A stretch of 64,000 nucleotides of DNA from Ulota crispa (Eukaryota; Streptophyta; Bryopsida; Orthotrichales; Orthotrichaceae). The notes beneath the pieces were generated by a model. That model had not been told where the DNA came from, made no database searches, and saw only the letters and a list, made by a program, of their open reading frames with translations. The position numbers were made by a program, and so were the translations under genes. Of this stretch, positions 12,461 to 23,771 are shown in pieces. The stretch is taken from NCBI GenBank assembly GCA_963920765.1, contig OY987243.1, forward strand, positions 15,066,001-15,130,000. The letters run 5' to 3'. The number at the start of each line of letters is the position of its first letter. The stretch's first letter is position 1.

Positions 12461-13045
12461 TACTCCATCTGTCCCTCCAAAAACATCCAAATTAGACACA
12501 TTTCTTGTACCACTAAAAATCTCCTTTTTGCTAATTTCAAATGCTGAAAAAGTGTTTGTCATGTTCAATGATCTCATTGGGGCAAGTTAAGAGACTAGAG
12601 AGCATTCCTCTCCTAGCAAGCTTGGCCTTGCCTATATGAGGTACCATTGTTGCTACTAGTCTTCAAATCATTAATAATAAAGAGCTATCAACATGTATAA
12701 ATATGACACTTTTGCATGAAATTTGGGTGCCCAAACAACAACTTCAAGTTGGAAATTTTACATACATTTGGTAGATGGTATATTGATTCTAAAATGCATG
12801 TGTCACTAGCACAAAAACTAAAATGATGAAGAACTGGCAAAATTCACAAACTATGCACAAGTATGATACTTTTTGCATGGAATTTGGGTGCCTAAATACC
12901 AAAATGAAAATTGGAGATTTTATATACTTTTGATAGTTGGTATATTGAATCTAGAATGCATGTGTAGCTAACGCTAAAATTATAAACGAAATTAATCCTT
13001 TGCGAGGAAGCTTTTTTGGACATTTTTAGAAGGACAGATGGAGTA
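12461..13045. mobile_element. Stowaway-like (Tc1/mariner) MITE
   Basis: TA then CTCCATCTGTCCCTCC at the left end and GGACAGATGGAG then TA at the right. The ends resemble the plant Stowaway consensus CTCCCTCCGTCCC. The 581-bp body is homologous, in reverse orientation, to the copy in the last TCTP intron. It includes two diverged internal repeats of a TATGATACTTTTGCATG-type segment. It has no coding capacity. Confidence 0.8.
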
Positions 13046-13569
13046 CCATTTTTGCTCTACTTGGCGGTGGTTCCGTTCTAATTATTTTTTACCATCAATT
13101 CAATGAACAAATCTATGTATAGTGTAATCATGAAACAATGGAATTTACAAATATCTACAACATTCAACAAGATATTGAGCATAACCAAGAATTAGCACTT
13201 CATCAGCCCATTTTTGGATCACTCACAAACCTAACCCTCCACGTTTTTTCACTTTTTTCATTTCTAATGATGATTAGTTTTTGAAATAAACATATGAATG
13301 TGTAGCTTTACATTAGCTTTTGAGCACTAAACAAGTTGAGGAACTCAAAATCACTAAAAAATAGGTCACAAAGTCATTTGCATACCTTTAATAAAAAAAG
13401 TCCAAAACTTATTTTGAAGGGCCAAACAAGTTGTACAATGTCATTAGTCAAGAGCTGAAGAAAAGTTACACGTTCATATGTTCTCCTCAAAAATTGGCCA
13501 AAAACAAGAGTGACAAAATAAATGTACATTTCATATCATGTCTTGGCCTATCTAGCTTGTAGTTCATGA

Positions 13570-14511
13570 TTAACCCCTAAAGGCCCAAATAGTGTTGTTT
13601 GGCAATATAGCGATTTTGGGCAGCCCACTACAAATGGATTTTTGATTTTTTTCTTTGAAATTTTCACACATGATGTGTTCAAGGAGTAACTTTAAGGCCC
13701 AATAAATTTCATAACTTTTGACTTCATGGTTCAAAAGTTATTACATGATATGTAGTTTTCTTTGTTTGAGGGGTAGTTTGGGCAGCTCAAAAAATTTCTT
13801 TAAAAATTACGTTTTTTGAATTTTGTTTTTTGAAAGTGGTTCTTTAGATGTATATATCCTTGGGAAGCTTTGAACCATTCAATTTTCATCAATGAGATGA
13901 AAGTTACAAGGAGATTTTGTTTGCAGGCAGTTATGGATTCCCTACTCTAAAAAAAACTTTTAAGTCCTATATTTTACTCAAATTTTAATATTTTGTAAAA
14001 AAAAATAAAGCCAAAGTATGTAGATTGTTTATTACAACATTTCAAGCATTGGGATTGGAATTTTCATTTTTCATAATTAAAGTCTTAACAATTTAGTGTT
14101 TTGTATCATTCTCTACTTCTTTTTACTTACTAATTTTTTCCTATGTTATACATTTCCAAATGATTTGAAAATTTTCAAGTGTGTACTTGACTTGCCTTGA
14201 AGAATGAATACAAAAAATTACAACCATTTTGAAACTTTTCTCATACAAATATGACCTTGTGAAGTGCAGCTGCCTAAATTTTTACAGGGACAAAAAAACA
14301 ACTTTTTGTCAATTCAAACTCAATCACCTAACAATCCACATGGTAGAAATTTCTGAATTTTTTTCCACATCTTTGGATGCTAGTGTACTACAAGATCTTA
14401 TGGTTAGATGTGTCCAAAAACAACTTTTATCTAAAATTTGATGCTTGCACTATAAATGGCAGTTTTGGGGCAGTCTTGATGAAAACATAGTCAAAAGCCT
14501 TTACGGGTTAA
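13570..14511. mobile_element. TTAA-flanked element (copy 5, ~930-bp subfamily)
   Basis: TTAA at 13570-13573 then CCCCTAAAGGCCC. The right end is AGCCTTTACGGG then TTAA at 14508-14511. The 934-bp body runs in reverse orientation relative to the copy at 20423-21355, sharing for example the GTAGATTGTTTATTACAACA segment. No transposase frame is visible. Confidence 0.75.
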
Positions 14512-14559
14512 CATCAAGAATGCAATTTGCAAAATGGTTGTTTGCAATTTGCTACTCCA

Positions 14560-15233
14560 TATTAAATTTTTTTGTCACTACAAGGGTGTCAATTTGGATA
14601 TTTTTTGTCAATCAAGGTACCTTAATTCAAACACTTTTTTGTCAATTTGGACATGATTTTGTCAAACTTTTGTCAACTTTGACATTTTAGTCAGTTCAGA
14701 CGTATCAATGGAGACAACTTTTCTTGTAGTATGTGCAAGGGCTTCACCATTGAGCTTGATATTCTAGTCTTTTTCTTCCGTGTTGCCCAAAAATTTCAAA
14801 AGCCTTTGACCTCTCCTATATCAAAAAAATTGCTCTAGGCAAAGTTCAAGTATATTTTTCCATGTAGTACACCAAGTTAGGTAAGTGTGGGAGAAATTTC
14901 AAATGAACTAGAGGTGTGGATCATACTTTGTAAAATCTTGCAATGCCATAAGGCCATGAAATTTGCATAGACATTAGGTCAAATTGGAGGATTTATGTAA
15001 AATTCAGAAATCTAAATTACTTTAATCTAAATTGGTGAAACCAAGGAATTGTAGTCTACAACAACTTGGAAAAAAAAGACACAAAACAGGTAAACAAAGA
15101 GCTCAAAAAAGTAAAGCACCAAATTTTACAAGAGGCAAAAGGAATGGAGGTTTGGAAGTCCCATACCTACCAGCAAACCAATACTTCTCACTCATCAATC
15201 AAAAAATTGAATGGTCCAAAGCTTCCCACATAA

Positions 15234-15237
<4 letters not shown>
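14560..15237 (+). mobile_element. Left half of a split ~930-bp TTAA element
   Basis: The interior follows the copy at 20423-21355 in the same orientation (CAAAAGCCTTTGACC, then ATTGCTCTAxxCAAAGTT, then AGCTTCCCACA), then stops at the TA microsatellite at 15237. The homology resumes at 19047. The left terminus is not clear. Confidence 0.5.

Positions 15238-15270
<33 letters not shown>
15237..15270. repeat. (TA)n microsatellite
   Basis: Uninterrupted TA dinucleotides, followed by CACATATATA. Confidence 0.95.
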
Positions 15271-15278
<8 letters not shown>

Positions 15279-15645
15279 TAGGGAATTACTACAGCAAGAC
15301 CCTAATTTGCTAACGGGACACCCTCTATGAGCATGAAATGTGATTTTTAAAGCTGATTTTTTTATTGAATCAAAAGATTTGTTTCACCTTTATCATTTTA
15401 AGGCTATACTCAAAAAAAATAGATGTGTTTAAATTTGAAACACAAAAATACATAAAAAATTAGGATTAGTGCAATAATATTGCAACAAAAAATTGTATTT
15501 GTTATGTTTTCTTTCAAGGAGGTGATAATACTATGATTGAATGAATAATTGACCACTTGATTAAATAAAAAATAACACCAAATGGTCAAATTTCATGCTC
15601 CACCAAAATGTCCCATTAGCAATTTAGGGTGTTGCTTTAGTAATT

Positions 15646-15648
<3 letters not shown>

Positions 15649-15684
<36 letters not shown>
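15649..15684. repeat. (TA)n microsatellite
   Basis: Uninterrupted TA dinucleotides upstream of the Tc1-like element. Confidence 0.95.
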
Positions 15685-15689
<5 letters not shown>

Positions 15690-15879
15690 ACAAACAAAAT
15701 TGAGTACTATTTTCAAGAAGTGAACTTCAAAATACAATTACAAAAAATCTGCATAACATTTTTTAGAGCTATAAATTGTGTTCATAAGCAAATAGAGTTG
15801 TGAACATGTATGCAAAACCATAAATCAAATTAAAAACTATTTAATTTCTTACAACTTGTAATCTACAACTATATACAAG

Positions 15880-18781
15880 TACTCAATATTGTTCAACTTA
15901 CATCTTGAACTTCAATAATCTGTCCAATAGCATTTAGCAGCCAATACAGCAGCAATTCTTTGCGGTTTTATTTCATACAATGTCAAGCAATCTTCCTGAC
16001 TAAAACCTGATAAAATTTTACACACACGTTTCCACAATTCTTCAACTCCTCTTGGAGGCATAGAAAACTCATTCAATTGCCTTTTCAAAAGAGCCCAAAA
16101 ATGCTCTATGGGATTCAAGTCTGGAAATTGAGCATGCTACTAGAGAAGTTCAAATGGTTACAATTCCAGCCATCCCTGCACCAACTTGCTTGTGTGTTTT
16201 GGATCATTACTATACTGAAACATTAAATTGCTTGGATCCATACTATAATGCCAAATTATAGACCACAAAAAATTTTATAAAATAAATTTGTACTTGTGCT
16301 AATCTATAATACCTTCAATTCTATACCAAGCTTCAAGCCTAAATGCTGTCATACAACCCCAAATCATGACATGCCTGCCACTGTATTTCACTGTTTGATA
16401 AACATGCTGCAATTGAACATGCTCTCTATCTCTAACACAACTCTAGGACCTACCATCTGAATTGAACCTATTTATCTTTATCCCATCATTGAAGATGACA
16501 TGTTTCTAATCATAAATTGTCTAATTTGCATATTTTTGAGCAAACCTCAAACATGCCAAAATGTGTCTCCGTGCCAAAAATTGTATTTTCCGTAGTATCC
16601 GTGCAGCCAAATCTTCTCCTCTCAAAGCGCTATCGGGTAGAGAGGAGCGCGCTTTGAGAATACGCATGGTATTTAGCTGTAACTTAGTGTAGTTGAGATT
16701 TTCAATCTCAAGTTCCAAAAAGAGGTTTGGAGAATACCTGCTCTCTAGAATAATGTCCAACAATTGCCATCTCTCTATAAGATTTCTAGAGATAATATTC
16801 TATCTAGAATAGGCACAGTCGTCTACTGGAAACTTTAGATGGAAATTCTAGAGACAATATTGTCTCTAGAATAGACGCGGTTGTCTACTTCAACCAAAAC
16901 CTCTAAATCTCACTCCAAACTATAATATTATCTAAAATTGAAAGAAAACAAAGTGGAGTTTCCTCTCCCTCTTAGGCAAACCAACAACTGTCCCTTTAAA
17001 GCTCTATAACTTTTGTGTTATAGTTTCATAACACAAGTGTAAAGGCAATTTGGAAAGCTGACAATGTACAATACAACATATAAAAAATTCACTAAAAATC
17101 AAGACTCTATCCAAAAATTATAGCCAATCAATGTTTGGATATCTCAATTGAAGAAGACATCCAACCTCTCAACTTCTACAGACCATAACTCTTTCAAACC
17201 TCCTTCAAATGATTTGAATGAAAATAACATAAAAAGCTAATCTAATAAGCTATCATCTCTAAAGATTTCAAAAAGAAAATCCAAACAAGCCAAATGTTAT
17301 GGTTCATCAAAATTGCAGCCTCATTTTTGCAAAAAGACAACATTCCTCTCAACTTCAACTCAACACAACTTTCTCAAAAATCTTTCAATGATGTAAATGA
17401 TAACAACTTGAAAAGGAAATTAATCAGACTATTACTTATAAAAGTTTCATAAGCAAATATTAACTTGACCAGAAGTTATGACTCTTCAAAGGTACGGCCT
17501 CCTTTTCACCAAAGACATGTAACCTCCATGCTTTTGCACTTCCATATCTTCCTCTTTAAAGCTCTAATTCTTAAGTTTGATAGCTTTGTACAAAGCTGAT
17601 ACAATGATCTTCACTTCCTAAAAAGTTCATAGCAAACTAACAAGCAATCTAGTTTCTATGGTTGATCAAAATCTCCACCCCTTCACATGGGAGGCAACAA
17701 ACCTTCCTCCGCTCAAACAAACTTAACTTTTGAATGCAAATTCTAAATCAAGCAAGTATAGAATTTTTGGAAACTTCATACAAAGATACACAAGCTCAAC
17801 AAATCTCTCTTTAAAATTCAATATACACAATAAATTATGGCTCCTGCCACATTCAGATCTTATCCTCCAACTCTCTACTACACTCCAAAAGGTTTGGAAA
17901 CTTCCTAAGATGCTTTGAGCATTTGGGTCAATCCATACCTCATTCACACGGGTGGACCTACTCCCTTTGAACCCCATAAACTAACATTTATTATTATCTT
18001 GAGGTTATCCCACCTTAGATTTTAGATAAAAGGTAAACTATCTTAAGATTTCTTGTAAACCACTTCCACCAAAGATATCTACTTTATTTTCTTTCACATT
18101 TCCTAATAAAAAAAACAAAAATAAAATAAATATGACCATAAAATGGCTACGTGCCCTCATGGGCGTACAAAAGCATTAAAAGTTTATCTTCAGTCGCTAA
18201 GCCGTGGCCTTGGTTAGTTGGAGAAGCGGTAGTCTTTCGCCGCCACTTTTGCCTCAACTTTTTATTTATTGAAATAAAAATCAAACTAGATATTAAACGT
18301 ATATCTACATGATGGAGGCATCTCCATCAAGACAGCGCACTTCATGGTAATAACAGATACAATTTTACCTGTCTTCTTCTGAATTTGTTTTGATGTTTTT
18401 GACTCAATACCAAGACAATATTTAGTGAGTAGAGTTGCGCAACATTGCTAATCTCTTGCATTAAGATGCTTTGGACGCCTTCCTTTCTGTTTCTCCACCT
18501 CTCTAGCAATCTACTTTTGCAATTGAGCCACCCACGATTGATTTATACCAACTGAAACAGCTACTTTCCATATTGACGGACAGCTTCAAAATTGAGACAA
18601 AGCAACAATTTTCTTCATCTCAATTACCAGAGCCATATTCAAACAATAGAAAACCCTCACAATCCTCACAAAGCTTACAGACGTAGAGTTGCAACACACC
18701 AACAACCTCTCCAAAACAAGCGCAAATACTCATGGGAATAAATTTTGAAGTGCAATGGACGGCTTTGAATAGTATTGAGTA
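15880..18781 (-). mobile_element. Tc1-like DNA transposon, decayed, with a long internal spacer
   Basis: TA at 15880-15881 then CTCAATATTGTTCAA. The right end is TTGAATAGTATTGAG then TA at 18780-18781. The ends are imperfect inverted repeats that stay similar for about 40 bp. Both parts of a transposase lie inside on the minus strand, ending about 30 bp from the left terminus. At about 2.9 kb the element is longer than a standard Tc1 element, because about 1.5 kb of non-coding sequence (16764-18300) separates the N- and C-terminal coding parts. Confidence 0.75.
15912..18636 (-). pseudogene. Tc1/mariner transposase remnant
   Basis: The minus strand from 18636 reads MALVIEMKKIVALSQF, then stops, then GRRPKHLNARD and KTSKQIQKKTGK, a helix-turn-helix N-terminus of Tc1 type. 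Homology resumes about 16700 with RGEDLAARILRK and RHILACLRFAQKYAN. Next come IFNDGIKINRFNSDGR, FQYSNDPKHTSKLVQGWLE and PDLNPIEHFWALLKRQL, ending at 15912. The Asp of NDPKHTS and the Glu of NPIEH are about 33 residues apart, close to the DD34E spacing of Tc1 and unlike the DD39D of typical plant mariners. At least six in-frame stops are present, several at expected Trp codons (TGG to TAG or TGA). The protein would bind and cut its element ends if intact; it is dead here. Confidence 0.82.
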
Positions 18782-18991
18782 TTAAAACCTTAGGTGGTTC
18801 AAACCCTTGGTTCTAAAGCATTTTATCACTTTTCCACCTTTTGTTTTCACCCACATGAGTGGAATAAGTTGTTTTCACACTTCTATCATTCACTTTAACA
18901 ATTCATGTTATCAAGTGCCACATAACTCTAGTTAAAGTTGAGTTCTATGTTTGAGTACTTGGTTTTATTTGTCACTATGTATGTATATATA

Positions 18992-19000
<9 letters not shown>

Positions 19001-19046
<46 letters not shown>
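19001..19046. repeat. (AT)n microsatellite
   Basis: Uninterrupted AT dinucleotides, preceded by a shorter tract at 18984-18996. Confidence 0.95.
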
Positions 19047-19049
<3 letters not shown>

Positions 19050-19236
19050 TTTCAGAAATTTGTATATAAATTATTCAATAAATGTTGGAATGATGAAAAA
19101 ATTAGATGTCCAAGTAGGGATTTGAATTTTGCACTTTTAATAAAAGTTTCAAAAGATCACATCAAGTAGTTTGGCCATAGGTACATGCTGAAAGTCCTAT
19201 TTGTCCCCAAGGGGACAACAATCCTTTAGGTGTTAA
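19047..19236 (+). mobile_element. Right half of the split TTAA element
   Basis: Similar to 21175-21355: GAATGATGAAAAAATTAGATGTC, then TTTGTCCCCAAGGGGACAA, then CCTTTAGGTG and TTAA at 19233-19236. The part that should lie to its left is found at 14560-15237. Confidence 0.55.
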
Positions 19237-20250
19237 ATTTATGACATACATGAAACTCAAAGATGGTTGATGCGTTACTTATTCAAATTGAAGGAAGTAG
19301 GCACATGCTTATCCTTTTTTGTAGAAATGAAAGTAGAGGGTAAAGAACAATTCAACACATGCATGACCCTTGCATCCATCTTCATGGAAGTTTTGGGGCC
19401 ATTAAGATTATTTTGTACAAATCTCCATGCGTTATATGAGAATGATTAATTATATTAATTGGCTTTTTTATTCACTAACCATTTTATTAAAACACTATTT
19501 CACAAGGTTTGATAAGTGTTGTAGGAATCAAATTGTTCCTCTTTTTTTATCAATTCAATAATGTGGCAACATACAATAATACTTTAAGATCATATTTAGT
19601 TTTACACATATGATGTTTTGCACACACTTTATTCTTTGATGTATGTGTGTACATATATGTATACATATGTTTATATGTCTATTGTATCAATAGAGTATGA
19701 GAATGTTCAAATTAGTCTATTTCAATTAACCTTCAAAGCCTAGAGGTGCAATTTTGGGCTGTTTTTGCTTTTGGGCAAATAGTCCTAGGTGCAATATTTG
19801 TCAAGTCTGTTTGGAACATTGACTAGACATGTGTTCAGTAGGACATGTATTTTGTTAGCAAGTAAATTTTCTAGCAACTCAAACTATAGTTAAAAAAGTT
19901 ACACCTGAAAGTGGCTTCATTCTTGAGGTAATGGTAGTTCATTCATGATAAATACTGTACGTCTACTTCTTGTCCACATACTCTCGGTACCAGTATGTAA
20001 CAAAATTTTAAAAATTCCAACTTATAAAAGCACAAGATTTAGACTCAAAATGCCTTTTGAAGTTAGATACAACCGTTTTATTCATTTCAACTGTTATGCT
20101 CACCACTTCGCCAATCCATAGCCAAATTTGAGTTCACTCCAAAATAACAAATACGCCACTCTACAAGCAACATCATATTTATGGAGATACCTTAGATTTT
20201 TTATGTTTTGTTTAGAAAAAAAAATCCATTTTGGCTAAAAGCCTACCAAG

Positions 20251-21620
20251 ATTTTTCTTGGGGAAATTACAAATAGGGGCATGAAAATAAAATATATTAC
20301 TAATAAGGGCATAATTGCAAAATAATTACAAATATGGACACAATTTTAAAATAAATTGGGAATTTTTGTAAGTTATATGGTTTGGACATTGGTTGATTTA
20401 GATACATCACATGAAATGTTGATTAACCTGTAAAGGCCTGAGCTCTTTTTTTGTGAAAGTCACTAAAATTTGTCACTTTGGGGGGAATGAGTAGAAAAGG
20501 GGAAATAAAGTTAGTTTTTGCAAATCCAATCTTAGGATCTTGCCTTAGACTAGAAGAGGTGCTTGTGGGAAAAAACTTGGGTCATTCTAGATGGAGAGGA
20601 GGGAGATATTTACATCTGAAGTGAAAAATGGTATTTTTTCATGTTGTCCAAAATGTTCAAAAGCCTTTGACCACTCTTACATGAAAAAAATTGCTCTACA
20701 CAAAGTTGAGGTTTATTTTTTCCATATAGAAGACCAAGTTAGGTATATGTGGGAGAATTTTCAAATCAATTGGAACTATACAACACATGGGAAAAAAAAT
20801 AGAAAGTGAAATGAAGTAGAGAATGCGTCAAATCACTAAATTGTTAAAAAATTAATTATTGAAACAAAAATGCAAATCCAATCGGTTGTAATGTTGTAAT
20901 AAACAATCTACTTCCTTAGGTTTAATTTTTTTTCCAAAATATTGAAAATTCTGGAAAATAAAGGACTTCAAAATTTATTTTAGAGTAGAGAATCCATAAT
21001 TGCCCACAAACTAAAACATCTCATAACTTTCATCTCATTGATTGAAATTGAATGATTCAGAGCTTCCCACATATAAAAAAATCTAAAGAACTAATTTCAG
21101 ATTTTTATTTTAAGAAAATACAAGAAGTTTTTGGGCTGCCTAGATTTCCCTCCCTCCTTCCCTTGGGTTGCAAAAATTCTTGCATAACTTCTTTGTCAAA
21201 TGTCAGAATGAAGAAAAAATTAGATGTCTGCATAGGTCTTGGAATTCCCTACGTTCAATAAACGTTTCACAAAAACCAAACAAAATATTTTAGCTATAGA
21301 TACATGCCTGAAATTCATTGTCTCCTCGAGGGATAGTTGGGCCTTTATGGGTTAACTTTCAAAAAACTCAAAGCATCTCCAAGTCAAGCCTAAATAAATA
21401 AAAATTTAGTAAAGAAGATGGCAATTTTTGGAAAGACCTATGCTTTTTTTTTGAAAGTTAAGTAACATTTAATGTTATCAAAATCAACCAATGTCTAAAC
21501 CAAAGTAAAATAAAAATTATTTTAAAATTACACCCTATTTGTAATTGTTTAGAAATTGTGCTCCTATTTGTAACATTTTTCATTTTCACAGTCCTTGTTT
21601 GTAATTTCCCCATTTTTCTT
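20251..21620. mobile_element. Foldback Mutator-like MITE (family E, copy 2) with nested insertion
   Basis: The left end GGGGAAATTACAAATAGG at 20260 and the right end GTAATTTCCCC at 21611 are inverted repeats. The perfect 9-mer ATTTTTCTT flanks them at 20251-20259 and 21612-21620, a Mutator-type target duplication. A TTAA-flanked element is inserted at 20423-21355. Without it the two arms resemble the copy at 6969-7397. Confidence 0.8.
20423..21355. mobile_element. TTAA-flanked element (copy 7), nested in family E
   Basis: TTAA at 20423-20426 then CCTGTAAAGGCC. The right end is GGCCTTTATGGG then TTAA at 21352-21355. Removing the element and one TTAA gives GTTGATTAACTTTC, which aligns with ATTAGCTAACTTCC in the uninterrupted family E copy near 7130. 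The 925-bp body has no intact transposase frame. Confidence 0.82.
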
Positions 21621-21891
21621 TTATGAAATTAACCAAGAATCTATACCTTAAATTAGGCTATATGTTTGGATGTTTGTCACATTGAGATCTCCCGGAGTGT
21701 GTGTCTTCTATTGCTTGCTTGGTACCATTGGAAAGCTCTCAACAAGAAGGGGTGCATGGGCTTGTTTTGGTGGCATTTGGGCATATAATGAGAAAGTTAT
21801 TGAATTTCAAAGTTTTTTATGGATTGAAAATCAAGAAAATTACTAACTGGCCAAAGACAAGTTTTGTGTAAAAATAGGATAGAGTACTAGT

Positions 21892-22211
21892 TTAAGGTAG
21901 GAACACCCATAAGTGTTAGTGTCCCCATAACCGTCACCTCTAAAATCTTGGAAAATCTGTAGAAGTAGGAAAATGTAATTACAAGGATGTACAACATGTG
22001 TACATGAAACCTTAGTGTTGGTTATGGGTACAATGGCGTTTTGCTCTTTCAAAAATCACAGCTTATTCTCATGGCATCCAAATAATACATTCAAAAGTGC
22101 AAACTCATAATTTTTCTGTTGCTAACAAGATCCTATAATTTGCTAATTGTTTATTAATAGTCATTATATTCAAAACCCTTAAACTAACGCTTATGGGTGT
22201 TCTTACCTTAA
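21892..22211. mobile_element. TTAA-flanked MITE with GGTAGG ends (family A, copy 1)
   Basis: TTAA at 21892-21895, then GGTAGGAACACCCATAAG. The right end is CTTATGGGTGTTCTTACC, then TTAA at 22208-22211. It is about 312 bp with inverted ends, and homologous in reverse to the copy at 42223-42553 (shared GTGTCCCCATAACCGTCACC segment). It has no coding capacity. Confidence 0.75.
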
Positions 22212-22409
22212 CTAAAGTAAAATTTGAATGTCCACTTAAAAATAAAATAGAGTACAAGTTTAACTAAAGTAGAGTACAAGTTTAACTAAAGTAAAGTACA
22301 AGTCTAACCACATGTGGCATGAGGAGATAACATGGGGTTCATGGAGGGGGTGAAAATTGGGCCAACTGCACATGGCCACATTTTCACTTAGTTTTATTGA
22401 AGGTAAGAA

Positions 22410-23325
22410 CCCCTAAATCCCTGGGCCTTTATTTTGTCAAAAGACACTCAAAACTGCCATTTCTATTGCAAAGAGTAAAGAAATTGAAAATTGGTATTTT
22501 TGCATATCTAACAATAGGATCTTCTACTAGACTAGCATAAGAATGTGGAAACAAAAATTCAAAAACTTTGACCGCACAGATTGCAGGATATTTGCGTTAA
22601 AAGTGTCAAAAACAAACTTTTTTGCACCTTGCATGATTAGATTATTTGACTTTGAACTTTTTTAACTTCAAGTTTTGCACCACGGAGTTTTGAGGTTTAT
22701 TTTTCAATGGTGGGAAATTGAGTTGAGAATCTTCGAAAAAAGTCCAAAACAAAAAATACTTAATTTTCATTCTTAAAAAAACATTAGGTAGAAGAAGGTA
22801 TGAGATTGAACAAAAATTTAAATTATTAATAACCCTACAATGGAATTGAATCGCAATAATCTCAATGGTGAGGTTGTTCTAGCAAGCAAGCTTTACCCTT
22901 TCCAACAGTTTTTTTGGCAAAATGTTAAAATTGCATTCAAAAATGAAATTTATAAGTTATGTTTTCAAGAAGATGCTTGAGGTGCCTGAAAAACAAGATT
23001 GTTGTCCATAACTTTCTCATTACTTGTCCAAATGGAATGAATCAAAGCTTCAAATGTAGGAAAAACTATAACCTATGAGAGGAAAATTTTCAAAAAAAAA
23101 AATTGTAAATTTCTTTTTCTGCCTGATTTCCATAAGTTTTTGCTTATCTAGGCATAACTTTTGCTTTTGGGCATAGATTAGAATAAAGTTTATATTCCCC
23201 AAAAGCTCATATGTTTTCCTATCTTCAAAAAAAGTTTCAAAAAATCATAACAAAAATTGAGGTCGTAGGTACCTGCCCAAAATCCCATTTGTCCCCCAGG
23301 GGACACTTAAAGATTTAGGGGTTAA
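22410..23325. mobile_element. TTAA-flanked element (copy 8, ~930-bp subfamily)
   Basis: The right end is GATTTAGGGG then TTAA at 23322-23325, with GTCCCCCAGGGGAC just inside. The left end is CCCCTAAATCCCTGGGCC at about 22410; its flanking TTAA is worn to AGAA. The interior resembles the other 930-bp copies. The right TTAA is shared with the adjoining foldback element. Confidence 0.65.
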
Positions 23326-23522
23326 GGTGGAGGGTTCTAAAATGGAGCGGACTCTAAAATGGTGCACTTCTAAGAATGGCTGACATGTTCCTCTCACATA
23401 TCTATTATTGTTACTGATGATTTAAGTGGGATTAGCTAACTCATCATTAACAATATTAGATATATGAGAGGAACATGTCAGCCATTCCTAAAAGTACACC
23501 ATTTTAGAGCCCGCTACCTTAG
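23322..23522. mobile_element. Foldback MITE just upstream of the mL59-like gene
   Basis: Arms of about 80 bp: TTCTAAAATGG...GGACTCTAAAATGGTG, then AATGGCTGACATGTTCCTCTC on the left, and the inverse on the right, around a short loop near 23425. The flanks are TTAA (23322) and TTAG (23519). The outer ends GGTGGAGGG and CCCGCTACC resemble family A. The 193-bp element could fold into a near-perfect hairpin about 250 bp before the start codon. Confidence 0.75.
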
Positions 23523-23771
23523 CAATTTGACTTCATAGGGAAACTGCAAGAAAAAAGCCATTGCTAGACCCTCGTAAAAGAAGAGATTAGGGTTTCGGGA
23601 TTCTCCGAAGTTGGCTTGTCCTTGTCGTCGCTGATCTTCCGAGCCCGACCGAAAACCTTCGATCCTTCAGGAGGTTGAGTCAATGGCGGGCGTCCTTCGG
23701 AATTCTGAGTGAATGTGAAATGGACTGAGAGAGAGAAAGAGGACCAGGCCGCTTTGATTCGGTTTCCGGCG

